In this document: piece after piece, positions 1-12,625 of the stretch | Position numbering within the stretch: the stretch's first letter is position 1 | Layout of the letters: each line of letters opens with the position of its first letter | The notes under the pieces: model-generated | Told to the model about the DNA's origin: nothing | The model's input: the letters and a program-made list of their open reading frames with translations, nothing else | Databases searched by the model: none | DNA from: Dasypus novemcinctus | Taxonomy: Eukaryota > Chordata > Mammalia > Cingulata > Dasypodidae | Length of the DNA: 64,000 bases | Assembly: GCF_030445035.2 (NCBI RefSeq) | Contig: NC_080673.1 | Span: 193,173,216 to 193,237,215, forward strand | Direction: 5' to 3' | Program-made: the position numbers and the translations under genes

Positions 1-149
1 GGGGTGGGAAGGAAGGGAGAGAAATAAAAAATAAAAATCTTCTTTTAAAAAAATGTATTTTTCTGAACTACATACAGCTTCAAACGACCACAAATAGTAG
101 TTTAAAAACCTGAAATAAATTAATAATAAGTGTAATAAAATATGTATAA

Positions 150-2158
150 GGTCTGTCTTGAAAAATGCAAAATATTGATGAGAGAAATTAAAGATGACCT
201 AAATAAATGGAGAGATTTTTCATGCATCGGAAGACTCAGTAATGTTAACATGTGAATTCTCCCCAGTCAAAATCCTACTAGACATTTTGTGAAAATTGAC
301 AAGCTGATTCATATATATGAATATCCAAATGGCATAGAATTGCCAAACTATTTTGAAAGAAGTTTAAAATTGGAAAACCTATATTACCTGATTTCAAAAC
401 TTACTTTAACACTGTAATAGCCAGTGTGATATAGGTACAAAGATATATATTTAAGTCAATGAAATAGAATAGAGTTTCTGAAAATAGATGCAAACATTTA
501 TGGTCCATTGATTTTGGTGGAGAAGTGCCAACATATATCAACAGGAATATTTTTTTAAATAAATTATAATGAACAACTGATACCATACGCAAACAAATTA
601 ACCTGAGCTCTTATAACATACACAAAAGTGAGCTTGAAAGGGATGAGACTTAAACATAAAAGTTACAATTATAAAACTTTTATAAGAAAACATAAGAGAA
701 AATCTTCACAACCTTGGGACTATGCAAAGATTTCATAGGCATAACAGGCACACCATAAAAGAAAAAATTGATAAATTTGACTCTATAAAAATTAAATAAA
801 AAGTCCTTTTCAAAAGACATTTAAGAAAATGCAAAGAAAATCCACAGAATGGGAAAAAATATTCACAATACTTACATCTCAAAAAGTAGTTGTATCCAGA
901 ATATATTAAAAATTCTTACAACTCAATAATAAGATAAACATCCATAACAAATGGTAAAACATGTGAACAGGTACTTCACAAAAGAAGATATATGACTAGA
1001 CATAACAGTAGACAAGGAACAGCATTCATCATTAGGGTAAAGCAAATTAAAACCAAAATAAGATACAACTGCACATCTATTAGAATGGCTAAAATTAAAA
1101 AGAATGGCTATGCCAAGTATTGACAAAGATAGAAAGCAACTACGTGTATGGAAAATATTTTGACAGTTTCTTATAAAGTTAAACATCTACTCACCATCTA
1201 TCTCATTCCTCAGCATGTATACAAAAGAAATAAAAACATGTACCTATGCACACAAAGGTTCATAGCAGCCTAGTTTATAACAGCCAAAAACTGGAAACGG
1301 CCCAAATGTGGGTTGGCTGAATAAACCAACTGTGGTATAGTCATACAGTGGAATACTGCTCAGAAATAAAGAGGAACAGACTACTGATACATGCAGCAAC
1401 ATGAATGAATCTCAAAAATATTATATTGAGGAAAAGAAGATAGACAAATGAGTAGGTACTACATGATACCATTTATACGAACAGTAAAAATTAACGTGTG
1501 GGGAAGCAGGTGCGGCTCAAGCAGTTGGGCGCCCACCTACCAGGTGGGAGGTCCTGGGTTCAGTTCCCAGTGACTCCTAAAGAAGACAAGCATAAAAAAT
1601 AAAATAATTAAAAAAAAAAAAAAAAAGAAGACAAGCAAAACAGTGAACTGATGTGACAGGCTGGTGTGGTGAGCTGATGCAACGAAGAGATACAACAAGG
1701 AAACACAATGAGAGAAACAACAAGCAGGGAGCAGAGGTGACTCAAGTGATTGGGTGCCTCTCTCCCACATGGGAGGTCCCAGGTTCAATTCCTGGTGCCT
1801 CCTAAAAAGAAAACAAGTACACAACAAATGGACAGAGAGAACAGACAGAGCACAAGCAACGGGGGGGGGGGGGGGGGGGGCGGGAAGAAGGTGTGGAATA
1901 AATAAAATAAATCTTAAAAAAAACCAAAAACTAATGTGTGACTCCATACTAGAATGGATAAAATTAGTCTATACTAACAGATTGGGAAATGGGGACCTTG
2001 AATGCAAAGGAGAATGAAGAACTTTTGGGGTAAAGGAAGTATTCTATACCTTGATGATGATGGTGATTTCACAGGTGTTCACATTTGTCAAAACTACATT
2101 TAAAAGGAGGAGAGGGGTAATAGTTTTATGTAAAGTATACCTTCATAAAATTAACCAA
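150..2158 (+). mobile_element. Old L1 fragment (late ORF2 and 3' region), interrupted by a SINE
   Basis: Decayed L1 in sense orientation. Recognisable L1 landmarks in order are the gaaatagaatagagtttctg region near 455, the run of tcagaaataaagagg with gcagcaacatgaatg near 1362-1410, and an L1-type 3' end after 2040. Frequent stops remove any long ORF. A DAS SINE (1501-1925) splits it, and the 3' end resumes at about 1941. The left end may extend to position 1. Confidence 0.75.
1501..1925 (+). mobile_element. Dimeric armadillo tRNA-derived SINE
   Basis: Two tRNA-like heads in tandem (about 1501 and 1728), each with a GTGRCTCAAG-type A box and a GGTTCA-type B box, joined by an A-rich linker. 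It ends with a 20-G run (1861-1880) and an ataaatctt-A tail. The TSD is aaaaattaacgtgtg (1486-1500) against aaaaactaatgtgtg (1926-1940), two mismatches. It inserted into the old L1. Confidence 0.85.
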
Positions 2159-2160
2159 GT

Positions 2161-2640
2161 TAGTGGGGCAGAGGTGGGTGGTGGTACATGGGGCACAGCA
2201 AGGAGGAGGCCTGGTAATTGCATCAACGTAGCTGGTGTCAGCAGCTTGCCTTTAATGCATGATACAAGGGAATCTGACTGGCTTATTGGACTATGGACCG
2301 GCACTCGCCATACCCCCATGCTTCCTGCTCTAGAATGTATTAATCAATACACATAGCAAAGAATTCTCAGTCTCTGCACCTACAAATACTCAAAGTTCAC
2401 ACATTAATCTATTTTTCTGCATTCTTGTGCATCTGCTTTTCTTTCTGTCTGCCTGTCCAAACATGCTAATACTAACATAGCTTTAATATATATATATAAT
2501 ATATATATACACACACACATAAGTACGTGTATTTATACATGTCTGTGTAGACCAAGCCTGTCAGTCTTAAGCCTAGCATAGCAGGTGGTGGGACTAAAAA
2601 GCCTCATAGCCATAAAACATTAAGTGCAGAGAATAACACA
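2161..2640. other. Unique AT-rich sequence with an (AT/AC) microsatellite
   Basis: No gene or recognised repeat. Imperfect (AT)n-(AC)n tract at about 2486-2520. Confidence 0.6.
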
Positions 2641-2652
2641 TATTTCTCTCTA

Positions 2653-3078
2653 TTTTTTTTATCTTTTTTTAATTTATTTTTTATTTCGCTCCCCTTCCAC
2701 CACCACCCCCAGTTGTCTGTTCTCTGTGTCTGTTTGCTGCATGTTCTTCTTTTGTCCACTTCTGTTGTTGTCAGCGGCACGGAAATCTGTGTTTCTTTTT
2801 GTTGCGTCATCTTGCTGCGTCAACTCTCCGTGTGTGTGGCGCCATTCCTGGGCAGGCTGCACTTTCTTTCGTGCTGGGCGGCTCTCCTTATGGGGTGCAC
2901 TCCTTGTGCATGGGGCTCCCCTACGCGGGGGACACCCCTGCATGGCACGACACTCCTTGTGCGCATCAGCACCGCACATGGGCCAGCTCCACACGGGTCA
3001 AGGAGGCCCGGGGTTTGAACCGCAGACCTCCCATGTGGTAGACGGACACCCTATCCACTGGGCCAAGTCTGCTTCCCG
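2653..3078 (-). mobile_element. DAS SINE, full length
   Basis: Minus orientation: poly-T tail on the left, tRNA head (gggaagcagac...) on the right. The perfect 12-bp TSD tatttctctcta occurs at 2641-2652 and 3079-3090. The GC-rich body is open in several frames, but these are not genes. Confidence 0.93.
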
Positions 3079-3090
3079 TATTTCTCTCTA

Positions 3091-4156
3091 AATAGCTGCA
3101 TTTTCACCAAATGAGCAAGGTCCTGGAGGAGGTGGAAAGGGTAGGGAAAGCATGCAAGCAGGGAGACCAGCTTGGGAAAAATCCAGGAAACCTATCCATT
3201 AAGAATCAGAGGGAAGGAAGCAGGGCTTAAAATCGAGGTGTTGGCGGGCGGGTGCTGCAAAAGTTGTGGCCTTTTTCTCTCTGCTAGTAGCTAATGCGGA
3301 CGGGGTGGATTTGGGGGTTGAGGGGAATGATAAAGGTTGGCAGCAGCCATTGCGAGGCAGCGGAAGCAAGCTCACCACAGACGAGAGGTGAATCTGCTCA
3401 GAAGCAGCTGTGGTCGGAAAGCCTGGGTTCAAGGTGATACTGTCAGTCTTGAGCCAAAATTCATCTCCTCTGAAGGCCCACGTTCTGCTTGGTGCCCTTC
3501 ACTTGCAGGTGTTTGAGCATTTTGAAAGTGCAAGAGAATACATATATTTTTATAATGTATCAATATGTGTGCATCTCAAATACACATATATCCTAAAAGA
3601 CCCTGGGTGGAAGTACTGCGGAGCTGTTACCGTTTCTCTGTTACCATGTGTCCCTAAGTCTCCTCTTTCCCAGTTTAACATCTCATATTCCTGCAACCAT
3701 CCTCAAAGAGCAGGAGTTTTGCCATCCTGGCAGCTTCCTCTTGCAAACAAAAAATAGCAACAAAAAAGTAATCATTTTCAGGTTACCTTATAAAAAGTGC
3801 TTTAACAGACGCTTTCCAGTAAGCGAATCGCGGAAGGCATTTGTGCAAATCTGCTCATACAGCCTTTCACTTGGAGAGAGACATAAACACACGCAATCCC
3901 TCTTCCATTTCTGCTCACCAACTGTAATTTCCAATCTGCCAACCCCACACCTGCCACCCAATTTTTATGATACAGATGTTAAAATAGTTACACGGAGCTA
4001 TGGTAGGCCTCAATTCACTAGAAGCATTAAAAAAAAATAGTACCAGGAGCTTGTTTTTCTCCAACTTCCACATTGACCTTCAAATAAGTTGCATTTATTT
4101 TGAAAAGACAGTGTTTACGCCTATCAGCTGTAAGCGTTATTTACTAAGGTGCATTT
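3091..4156. other. Unique intergenic sequence
   Basis: No gene, RNA or repeat recognised. Short ORFs here lack codon bias or recognisable similarity. Confidence 0.5.
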
Positions 4157-4171
4157 AAAATTCGGTATCTA

Positions 4172-4438
4172 GGGAGGCAGCTGTGGCTCAATCAGCTGGG
4201 CTCCTGTCTACCATATGGGAGGCCCTGGGTTCATGTCCCAGGGCTTGCCTGTGAAGGCAAGCTGGCCCACGCACTGCGGAGAGCTGGTGCAGCAAGATGA
4301 CACAACAAAGGGAGACAAGCAGATACAGGAAAATACGTGCAGCAAATGGACATAGAGAAAAGACAGCAAAGAAAGAAACAAGATGCAAGTGGGGGATTAA
4401 ATAAATAAATAAATCTTTTAAAAATAAATAAATAAAAT
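4172..4438 (+). mobile_element. Older, shorter DAS-type SINE
   Basis: tRNA-like head (gtggctcaat A box, ggttcat B box), short body and a (TAAA)n tail. The 15-bp TSD aaaattcggtatcta (4157-4171) and aaaattcagtatcta (4439-4453) has one mismatch. It lacks the long GC-rich body of the other copies. Confidence 0.85.
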
Positions 4439-4453
4439 AAAATTCAGTATCTA

Positions 4454-5228
4454 ATCATTATTGAGAATGGCGAGCATTTCTTTGGAATAGAGATAACTAA
4501 TAATTTATTATGGAGAGCAGCAATAGCTAGAGCAACTCACCCACATCTTTCCAAAAACAGCATGCCTGTTAGAGATCCATGATATAATACAAGCATTCTT
4601 CTCCTTATGCTGACCTGTCAGTATCTTTTCTTTGGTCTGGTTCCTTGATAGATAATTCTTTTCAAACAAACACCCCATGTGCTGAGGATGGGAAGTGAAT
4701 CGGAGAACAGCACCCACAACATGTATTCTTTCTCCTTTCAACTCTAGTTATATGTGATTTCATAGAGATGACAGGGCTGCTTCTCAGACTCTAGGCACCA
4801 GTGTAGCCAAACAGGCTTTAAAATAGTGAAATTGTCTTGTATCTGTTGGAAAATTGCTGCTTCCCTACGTAGATCTTAGCCCCCCCCCCAAAACTCCCTC
4901 TCTTCTGTAGTCCCTCAGATCCCTCCAAAGCCTTCCCACAGTTTCTAACCAAAGGAATAAGCCTCAGCAGAGTGGAGGACCTTATTTTGGAGCTCCCACC
5001 AACACTCATTCCATCAGTCTGTACCCATGTCCTACTGATTGCTAAATATCCTAAATTTTACACCTCACTGTATAAGAAAGTTTTGAGCATTTTTTTAAAA
5101 ATACACACTTAATCGGTCTTTTTTGGTGGAAAATCAGAAGCATAAGCATTTTTACAGCAGTCTTTAATTTGCAGCATTTCCTATACAATTGTCTTTTCAA
5201 TAAGCTCCAAGCACTGGGATAGCTTTTT

Positions 5229-5265
<37 letters not shown>

Positions 5266-5330
5266 ATTAATTCCTCATGACAACCCTGTGAGTTAGAAGG
5301 TTCCATAATATTTTTTAGCAAAATCATGTT
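4454..5330. other. Unique intergenic sequence with (AC)n
   Basis: No gene recognised. A clean (AC)n microsatellite covers 5231-5264. Confidence 0.6.
5231..5264 (+). repeat. (AC)17 microsatellite
   Basis: Seventeen uninterrupted AC units; likely polymorphic. Confidence 0.95.
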
Positions 5331-5590
5331 AATATGAGCTAACATTATTCTGTGTGCTACAAGGCAGGCAAAATGCTAAGGACTTTACAGGGATTAGCAA
5401 GTTTACTCTACAACAGTGTTATGAAATACATGCTGTTGTCACCCTTTCCCCCATAGAGAGATGAGACCACTGGGACTGGGTAAGGTTAAGCAACATCCTT
5501 AAAGCTAAAGAGCGGGCAAGGAACATAGGGAGGACTCTCATCCAGGTTTTCCAACTCCAACTTTTCCACTGCTATTTCCATCGCTCTATG
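5330..5590 (+). mobile_element. MIR relic
   Basis: Shows the MIR order: gtgctaaggacttta, then cagagatgagaccactg-like and gttaagcaacatcctt-like core pieces, then a degraded tail. Ancient mammalian SINE. Confidence 0.6.
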
Positions 5591-5599
5591 CTTCCTTGC

Positions 5600-6857
5600 A
5601 CCAGAAGTTGATATTGGCAGACATATTAAGTAATATGGCTATCATCATTTCTAAATGGATGAAAGTGTCTTGAGCTCTAACTTTCGGCTTTAGTACTGGC
5701 ATCTTATAGCTTTCACGTTAGAAAAGTGACACGTTCATACTGAAAACCAACTGATTTCTAGAGGAAACTCTCCCCAATTTCTCATCTTTAAAAGACTGGC
5801 ATTTTACTATCTCTTGGGGACTTTTCATGTGTTTTTCCTATATATTTTATTTAAGATTTTTTAAAAATTGAGACTTCAATATCCTAAGGATACTATAGGC
5901 AGAAAAAGGTATTGGAGACATCTTTATTCCCACTTTCTTGCCTCCAAACTTTTCCTTACTCTTGTCCAGTGAAAACGCTAGACCACAAGCTTAGAAGACT
6001 AGAATTATGTCTATTTCATTATATCTCTAGCCACGAACCTGGTGCCTAGAAAATAACAAATATTGTTGGAATACAGGAATAGATGCAGGTGATAGGTGAT
6101 GCTTTTTAAATGTTTCTAATGCTCTCTAATGCTGTTAAGAGACAGGTATCCTAGTTATTATAATGGGTGACTTTCAGCGTCTGTCCTTAGGTCTCACAAC
6201 ATACTTCCTACACCCACCATATCCAGTGCACAGTATTTGACACAGTTCTCTCTTAATTCTCTCCATGACCAATACTTACTGAAATCTTTATTCGCCTCCT
6301 TAACACGTATTTGCTGAACACCTGCTATACACCTGGCAATATGCTAGATTTGAGGACAATGATGAATGAGAAAGCAAAGTCCCTATCGCAAGAAGCTTAC
6401 ACTCCAGTGGCAGAGGTGAATCCCACCAATAAACAAGCTAAAGATTAATAAACAAAATAATTACCAGTTGTGTGAAGTGCTATGAAGAAAATCAACAGTA
6501 TAAAAGAGATGGAGTAATGGGTGTGGCCATGAGGAGGTGACCTATGAGATGAACCCTAAAGGATGCAGATGACTGCAAAAGATGCAACCTGAAGGACACA
6601 GAATCCTGCAAAAAGATGGGAAAAGCACATTCCAGGCAAAGAGAAGAGCCAGTGCAAACGATGGCACTTCTGAAGAACAGAAGGGAGGCCAGTGCCACTC
6701 AAGTCCAGTGAGCAATGGAGGGAGAAGTCAGACCTTGCAAGCTCCGTGATACAGAGTTTGAATTTTATTCTTAGAGAAATATAAAACCAAAAAAGGAAAT
6801 GAAAGAAACTTTCTGTCTACTGTGGAGAATGGACTGAAGAATCGAAGGTGATGGTGG
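5600..6857. other. Unique sequence with an ancient interspersed repeat
   Basis: About 6300-6560 resembles a common ancient mammalian repeat (the tttgctgaacacctgctat / gcttacactccagtgg / aataaacaag order), L2/MIR-age and heavily mutated. The rest is unrecognised. Confidence 0.4.
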
Positions 6858-7743
6858 TGTATTAGTCAGGGTTCTCTAGGGAAACAGAATCAACAAAGAT
6901 ATCTGTCAATAGTATGGGATTATATAAGAGTCTCTCATGCAGCTGTGGGGATGCACAAGTCCGGCTTCTGCAGGCAGGCAATGAAAGTCCAATGAAGGTT
7001 CTTGGCAAGGTCTGGGAGATGTTGGCTGTCGAAAGATGAGCTGGGAAATTCTCTCCCAATGCCGCAATCATTTCCCCTTTTACAGGATTCAACTGATTGG
7101 GTTAAGCATCAGTCTTGCTGATGGCAATCTCCCTGACTGATGTAATTATAACCAGCTCTCTGTGATTTACCACTGCAGTAAAGTCAATGGTAGGAAGCGG
7201 ACTTGGCTCAATGGATAGAGTGTCTGCCTACCATATGGGAGGTCCGTGGTTCAAACCCAGGACCTCCTTGACCCATGTGGAGCTGGCCCACATGCAGTGC
7301 TGATGCGCGCAAGGAGTGCCGTTCCACCCAGGGGTGTCCCCTGCATAGGGGACCCCCATGTGCAAGGAGCGCACACCATAAGGAGAGCCACCCAGTGCAA
7401 AAGAAAGTCCAGCCTGCCCAGGAGTGGCGCTGCACACACGGAGAGCTGATGCAGCAAGATGACGCAACAACAAAAAAAAGAGACACAGATTGCTGGGCCT
7501 CTGACAAGAATAGAAGCAGATAGAGAAGAACACACAGCGAATGGACAGAGAGAGCAGACAAGGGGGCAGGGGGAGGGAGAGAAATAAACAAATCAATAAA
7601 TCTTTTTTAAAAAAGAAAAAAATAAAGTCGATGGTGACTAAAGTCTGTAAAAGTCCTTGTATTACAGTTAGCCCAGTGCTTGCTTGACCAAACAACTGGG
7701 CACAATTACCTGGCTGAGTTGACACAATAGCCTAACCATCACA
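6858..7743 (-). mobile_element. Solo LTR, family 1, interrupted by a DAS SINE
   Basis: On the + strand the element begins TGTATTAGTCAGGG and ends CTAACCATCACA, giving TG...CA ends. The perfect 5-bp TSD is GGTGG (6853-6857 and 7744-7748), as expected for ERVL-class LTRs. Without the SINE it is about 442 bp and closely resembles the copy at 14754. No internal viral genes are present. The minus orientation is inferred from similarity to eutherian repeats that end in a GACTAATACA-type sequence. Confidence 0.75.
7192..7622 (+). mobile_element. DAS SINE inside a solo LTR
   Basis: Full-length SINE with A box (tggctcaatgg), B box (ggttcaaacc), long GC-rich body and tail. The 13-bp TSD taaagtcaatggt (7179-7191) and taaagtcgatggt (7623-7635) has one mismatch. 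The target lies within the LTR, so the SINE is the younger insertion. Confidence 0.92.
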
Positions 7744-7748
7744 GGTGG

Positions 7749-10159
7749 CTTGGATGAATAAGGTGGCAGGGAAATAGAAGTCAATGGTTTCAAGTTCTGT
7801 AGACACTGGGAGTGCTGGGTAAGGAAGTGTGAGGGAAAGGACTCTGGCTCAAGCAACTGAGATAAGGAAGAGAAGGGGGTAGAAACAGGTTGTAATCAAG
7901 GACTTCCCTTTGGAGTGTGCTGGTTTTCAATTGCTTATTAAATATATGAATGGAGACATCACGTAAACATTTAGATATACAAGTCTTGAGTTTGAGAGAG
8001 AGAGCAGAGCTAGAAGTAGTAAATTTGGGTTTCAACCACAAATGATATCAAATCTAAACTAACATGTACCGATATCTCCTTGTTTAAACAGAAATCTCAT
8101 TATGAACCATGCTAATTCTATGATCTTGAGTAAATAACATCTTCATGCTTCCATTTTCTCATCTGTAATGTAAGAATGAATGTACCACTTTATTGGATTA
8201 TTGTGAGGATTAACAAAATAATCCACATACAGTAGTACCTGGACAAGCACTCCATAAAGGTCAGTGTAACTGATTTATATTTTTCTCCTTCAACCCCCTT
8301 CAAACTCACTTTGCTCAGACCTCCCTTCTCTGCCCCACTGATGACACCTTGGACAGATTTCATTTTTACATATCAGGAACCCACTCATTTTCAGGTATTA
8401 AAAATTCCAGGACAACCCAAAAAAAAAATTTCTCATCCAATTAAAAAGGTCTTCCCATTCCCCAGCTCAAGCCTGGCTAATACAGTTCAGATTTAAACAG
8501 TGGGAAAAATGTTCTTTCACTCTTCTTGCTCTACTCCTGTCTACAGACTACTGGTTTTGAAAGGGAGAGGGTGGGGGTATTAGCGGAAAGCAGTGAAGTT
8601 TAACTTGACTGGCCCTGTATCTGGCATTGGAGATCACCAGGTGCCAAATTGCAATGAATGACTTTGTCTCCAGGCACATTGCCAGAAACCTCAAGCAAAC
8701 CCTCCCACAGGGACCTTCCATACCACCTAACACCCTGTCCCAGGAAATGCTGACTCTAGCCCTGACTTGGCATATCCTCTCCATCCACTAGCATCCCCAA
8801 CCTTTGAAGGAAGTCCTCTAGGATATGACTATCCACCAGATATCCTTGCTCCATCAAACTCTGGATCAACTGGTCAGCTCTCCTGCTGCCTAATGTCCTC
8901 ATTTTTCAGCTCAGGCCAGCCTGGCACCTACAAAATTCCCCAAAGAAGAGGAGGGCACCAGTCTCTATGTCCCCAAATGCAGAGGAAACAATAAGTCCAG
9001 ATTTTCCCAATAACGCCCTCTCTCATCCAGGCCTATGCCCTGGTATGGCAAGCCTATGAGTTTTCTCTGTTTAGTGACCAGGGAATAAATTGTTAATACC
9101 TCGTCCTGGCAGACATCTGCCTTTCAAAGTTCTCTTTGAGGCCTGCCCTAACTTGGCTTAAAGGGACAAGCCCTCTTTCCTTCCCCAGGGTGAGGAGTAA
9201 GGAAATGACATAGTGTTCTTTTTTTTTCCCCCATATTGTTCTTACACTTATAAATTCCCTTTAAAGTATCTCCCCAAGCCTACTCTTATATGACTGAAGG
9301 TGGTTAATGGAGTTGATGGGCAAAGGTTCAGTTTAGTCATCTCTTAATAAGACCTACAGAAATGTGTCTAGAGTTGCTCTTTATAATGTGGGGAATTTGT
9401 CATATATGCCATCAGCTTTGGGCTTCAGCTGAAATTCTAGGAAATAGAAAAGGTCCCATTTACCAATAGACATACATTTTTAAAATTTTGATATCAAATT
9501 TATCAACCCATTATGACCCCATGCAATATCTAAAACCTAGCCTGTAAATCTGAGGTCTAAATAGATTTTGGAAGAATGACAGTATATAATATCACTTCTT
9601 GTTTCTACATGTTTATGATATCTGAGTAGCAAAGTATCTGTATTACAGGGAAGTTAATAAAAAGGGTCATAAGGGTGATGTTTGAGTTTGAGGAAGGGTG
9701 TGATAATTAATTGCTCCCTCTCTTCAGAGTTCAGAACTAATTAAGAAATAGAATCAGATGAATGAAGGCCAAAATATGAGTCATATAATTGGGAGATGCT
9801 GTGGCTAGATTGGAGAACGTAGCTTATCCTGTAACAAATGTAGACCTTCCACTATCAACCCAAAAAGGCAGGCCACCGCATCCAGCAAGATTAAGAGCTA
9901 CCCTCATAATCCTAGCATGTTTAGGTAGAAGCCATGAGTGCATGCTTTTGTTAGCTAGTGGATCCCAAAGTTAGAACCACATGGCCTGTTTTGAGTGGAA
10001 TGATAATCAGAGAAGCATCAACAAGTAGTAGAAGTCCACCTATCCCTGCCTTCTTAATCAGAATGGTGTAAGACGAGAGAGATGCTAAGTGTTCCTTGAA
10101 TCTTTTTTTCTTCCTTCCTCCTCTAAGGAAAGTGAAGATGAGGGATAAGGATGCTCCTC
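7749..10159. other. Unique intergenic sequence
   Basis: No gene recognised. A MIR relic lies at 8110-8260. ORFs near 8311 and 8767 have no recognisable product. Confidence 0.5.
8110..8260 (+). mobile_element. MIR relic
   Basis: Contains gatcttgagtaaataac, ttttctcatctgtaatgt and attgtgaggattaaca in the usual MIR order. Confidence 0.6.
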
Positions 10160-10172
10160 AATAGGAAGAACA

Positions 10173-10546
10173 GGGAAACGGACTTTGGCCCAGTGGTTAG
10201 GGCGTCCGTCTACCACATGGGACGTCCGCGGTTCAAGCCCCGGGCCTCCTTGACCCGTGTGCAGCTGGCCCATGAGCAGTGCTGATGCGCGCAAGGAGTG
10301 CCCTGCCACGCAGGGGTGTCCCCCGCGTAGGGGAGCCCCACGCGCAAGGAGTGCGCCCGTGAGGAAAGCCGCCCAGCGCGAAGGAGGGAGCAGCCTGCCG
10401 AGGAATGGCGCCGCCCACACTTCTCGTGCCGCTGACGACAACAGAAGCGGACAAAGAAACAAGACGCAGCAAAAAGACACAGAAAACAGACAACCGGGGG
10501 AGGGGAGGGGAATTAAATAAATAAAAATAAATCTTTAAAAAAAAAA
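10173..10546 (+). mobile_element. Young compact DAS SINE
   Basis: Head gggaaacggactttggccc, intact A and B boxes, CpG-rich body and an aattaaataaataaa tail. The 13-bp TSD aataggaagaaca (10160-10172 and 10547-10559) is perfect. It lacks about 50 bp of body found in other copies (after the cgccgcccacactt region); the copy at 51091 shares that deletion. Confidence 0.93.
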
Positions 10547-10559
10547 AATAGGAAGAACA

Positions 10560-11343
10560 AAGTGATATGAATATACAGTCTAGAGAAGTGGAAAATTCCC
10601 CGGGAGGTGGGGGGAGAGGGGCGTGGGCGGAGTGCACAGACATTCATTTGTTGTGAGCCGGCAAGGTGTGATTTGTAGGTGTGCAGGAAGCATTTTGATC
10701 AGAGGGAGAGAATGAAGGAGAAGAAGGGGGTCACCATTTGTGCTTGGGAAAAGGTGGGTAATCTAGAATGACTTGAATATCAAAGGTTTTGATGGAGAAC
10801 CATGGAAGACAGTGAGAAGACAGTCTGGAGCTGGGCTGGGGGGGAGCTTGAAAGTTTTGAATAGGAGAAGAATATAATTATAGCAATGCATTAAGACGAT
10901 TAAGTGGATAGCAGACTGTAAAATATATTATCTGGGGAAAGTTTAGAAGCAAGAAGATCAGCTAGAGCCTCTAGTATTAGTGGGAAGTAGAAGTAATGTT
11001 AATTAGTGTCATCCTTGTAGGACTGGAAGGCAAGTAACATTTGTGTTTTACTTTAGAGTTTACAAAGTTTTGCATTAATTACCTCATTTGATACATCAAT
11101 TGTGAGAAGCAAATGACCCAATGATAGACACACTTCAAGGCAGACAGTTCACATTCAATAAATGTTCAATGAAGCAACACTTTGAAGAAATAATATAAAG
11201 GACCTGGTGACTGCCATTGGAAAGAAGGCAAATGGGCAAAGTCAACTTTTATCCCTCAATAACTAGAATAATGGAGCTTTTTCTGCATGCCAGATACTGT
11301 TGCAGATGCTGGAGTTACAGCGAAAAGCATGACAAAGACCTTA
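10560..11343. other. Unique intergenic sequence
   Basis: No gene recognised. A weak MIR-like piece lies near 11040-11110. Confidence 0.45.
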
Positions 11344-11429
11344 GGGGAGCAGGTGTAGCTCAGCGGTTAAGCACCTGCTTCAAATACATAAGGTCCCAGG
11401 CTCAACTCCCAGTACTTCCTTAAAAAAAG
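11344..11429 (+). mobile_element. Short tRNA-like SINE
   Basis: Head only (ggggagcaggtgtagctcag, A box, degenerate B box ggctcaactcc) followed by an A-rich tail. It lacks the long DAS body. It is not a tRNA gene because it has no acceptor-stem pairing. Confidence 0.7.
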
Positions 11430-11668
11430 AACTTATCCTCAGAGAGTTTATATACCAGCAAAGAAAATATAATCAATAGTTTTGTAAATGAACATAAAAC
11501 ATGTAAACAAATATGAAATATCAGGTGGCGAAGGAAAACAGACAAGGGTCTGAGGATAGAGGGATGGGGAGATGCTCTTTTACCTGGTGTAGTTAAAGAA
11601 GTCTTTTTCCCAGAAGTGGAGCAGAGACTGGAAGGGAGGGAGGCAGTGAATCACAGAAAGACCTGGAA

Positions 11669-12095
11669 GGGAAGTGGACTTGGCCCAATGGATAGAGCAT
11701 CCACCTACCACATAGGAGGTCCATGGTTCAAATCCCGGGCCTCCTTGACCAGTGTGGAGCTGACCGATGCACAGTGTTGATGTATGCAAGGAGTGCTGTG
11801 CCATGCAGGGGTGTCCCCCGCATAGGGGAGCCCTACATGCAAGGAGTGCGTCCCGTAAGGAGAGCCACCCAGTGTGAAAGAAAGTTCAGCCTGGCCAGGA
11901 GTGGCACCACACACATGGAGAGCTGATGCAGCAAGACAACGCAACAAAAAGAGACACAGATTCCCAGTGCTGCTGACAAGAATAGAAGCAGACACAGAAG
12001 AACACACAACAATTGGACACAGAGAACAGACAACTTGGGGTGGGGGGGGTGGAGCGGGCTGGGGAGAGAAATAAAAAATAAATCTTTAAAGAAAA
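11669..12095 (+). mobile_element. DAS SINE
   Basis: Full-length. The 14-bp TSD agaaagacctggaa (11655-11668) and agaaagacccggaa (12096-12109) has one mismatch. Confidence 0.92.
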
Positions 12096-12109
12096 AGAAA
12101 GACCCGGAA

Positions 12110-12625
12110 GAAAAGTGTCCAAGCAGAGAGAACAGGGGGAAAGTGTGGAAGTGAGCATCTGTCCAGTGTGCGCAAGGAACAGCAAGGAGGCCTGTGGGGG
12201 TGGAGCAGAGTCAACAAGGGGAGAGTGGTGGGAAACAAGAGCAGAGAAGTAGCCAAAGGTCCAGTCTTTAAAAACCTTATAAACCAGGTTAAGGACCTCT
12301 GGCCATTGTGTGGAGTCACTTGGGGAGGGGAAAGCTTGGATGTATAGGCACTACAGGGGTCCAGGCCACAGAGGATGGTGGCTTGGACCTACTGGCTATT
12401 GTTAGAGAAGGTGAAAAATGACCATATTTCCAATATATCATAAAATAAAGTTTATGGGAATTGTTACTAGATTTGGTATGGGGTGGAAGGGAAAGACATT
12501 ATTATTGCCTTCTAAGTTTTTGCTCTGAGCAGATGGGTGAATGATGGTGCCCTTACTGAGATGGGGAATAGTGGGTGAAGAAGCTGAGCTCTGCTTAGAA
12601 CCTGTGAAGCTTAAAGTTTGAAAAA
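12110..12625. other. Unique intergenic sequence
   Basis: No gene or repeat recognised. Confidence 0.45.

Noticed and set aside
6858-7743. Complete endogenous retrovirus between the two family 1 LTRs (6858 and 14754)
   Set aside because: The LTRs have different TSDs and the interval holds unrelated sequence with no viral genes. They are separate solo LTRs.
11344-11429. tRNA gene-like sequences (also 13548, 30390, 54306)
   Set aside because: They have A and B boxes but no intact cloverleaf, and they carry A-rich tails and TSDs. They are SINEs.
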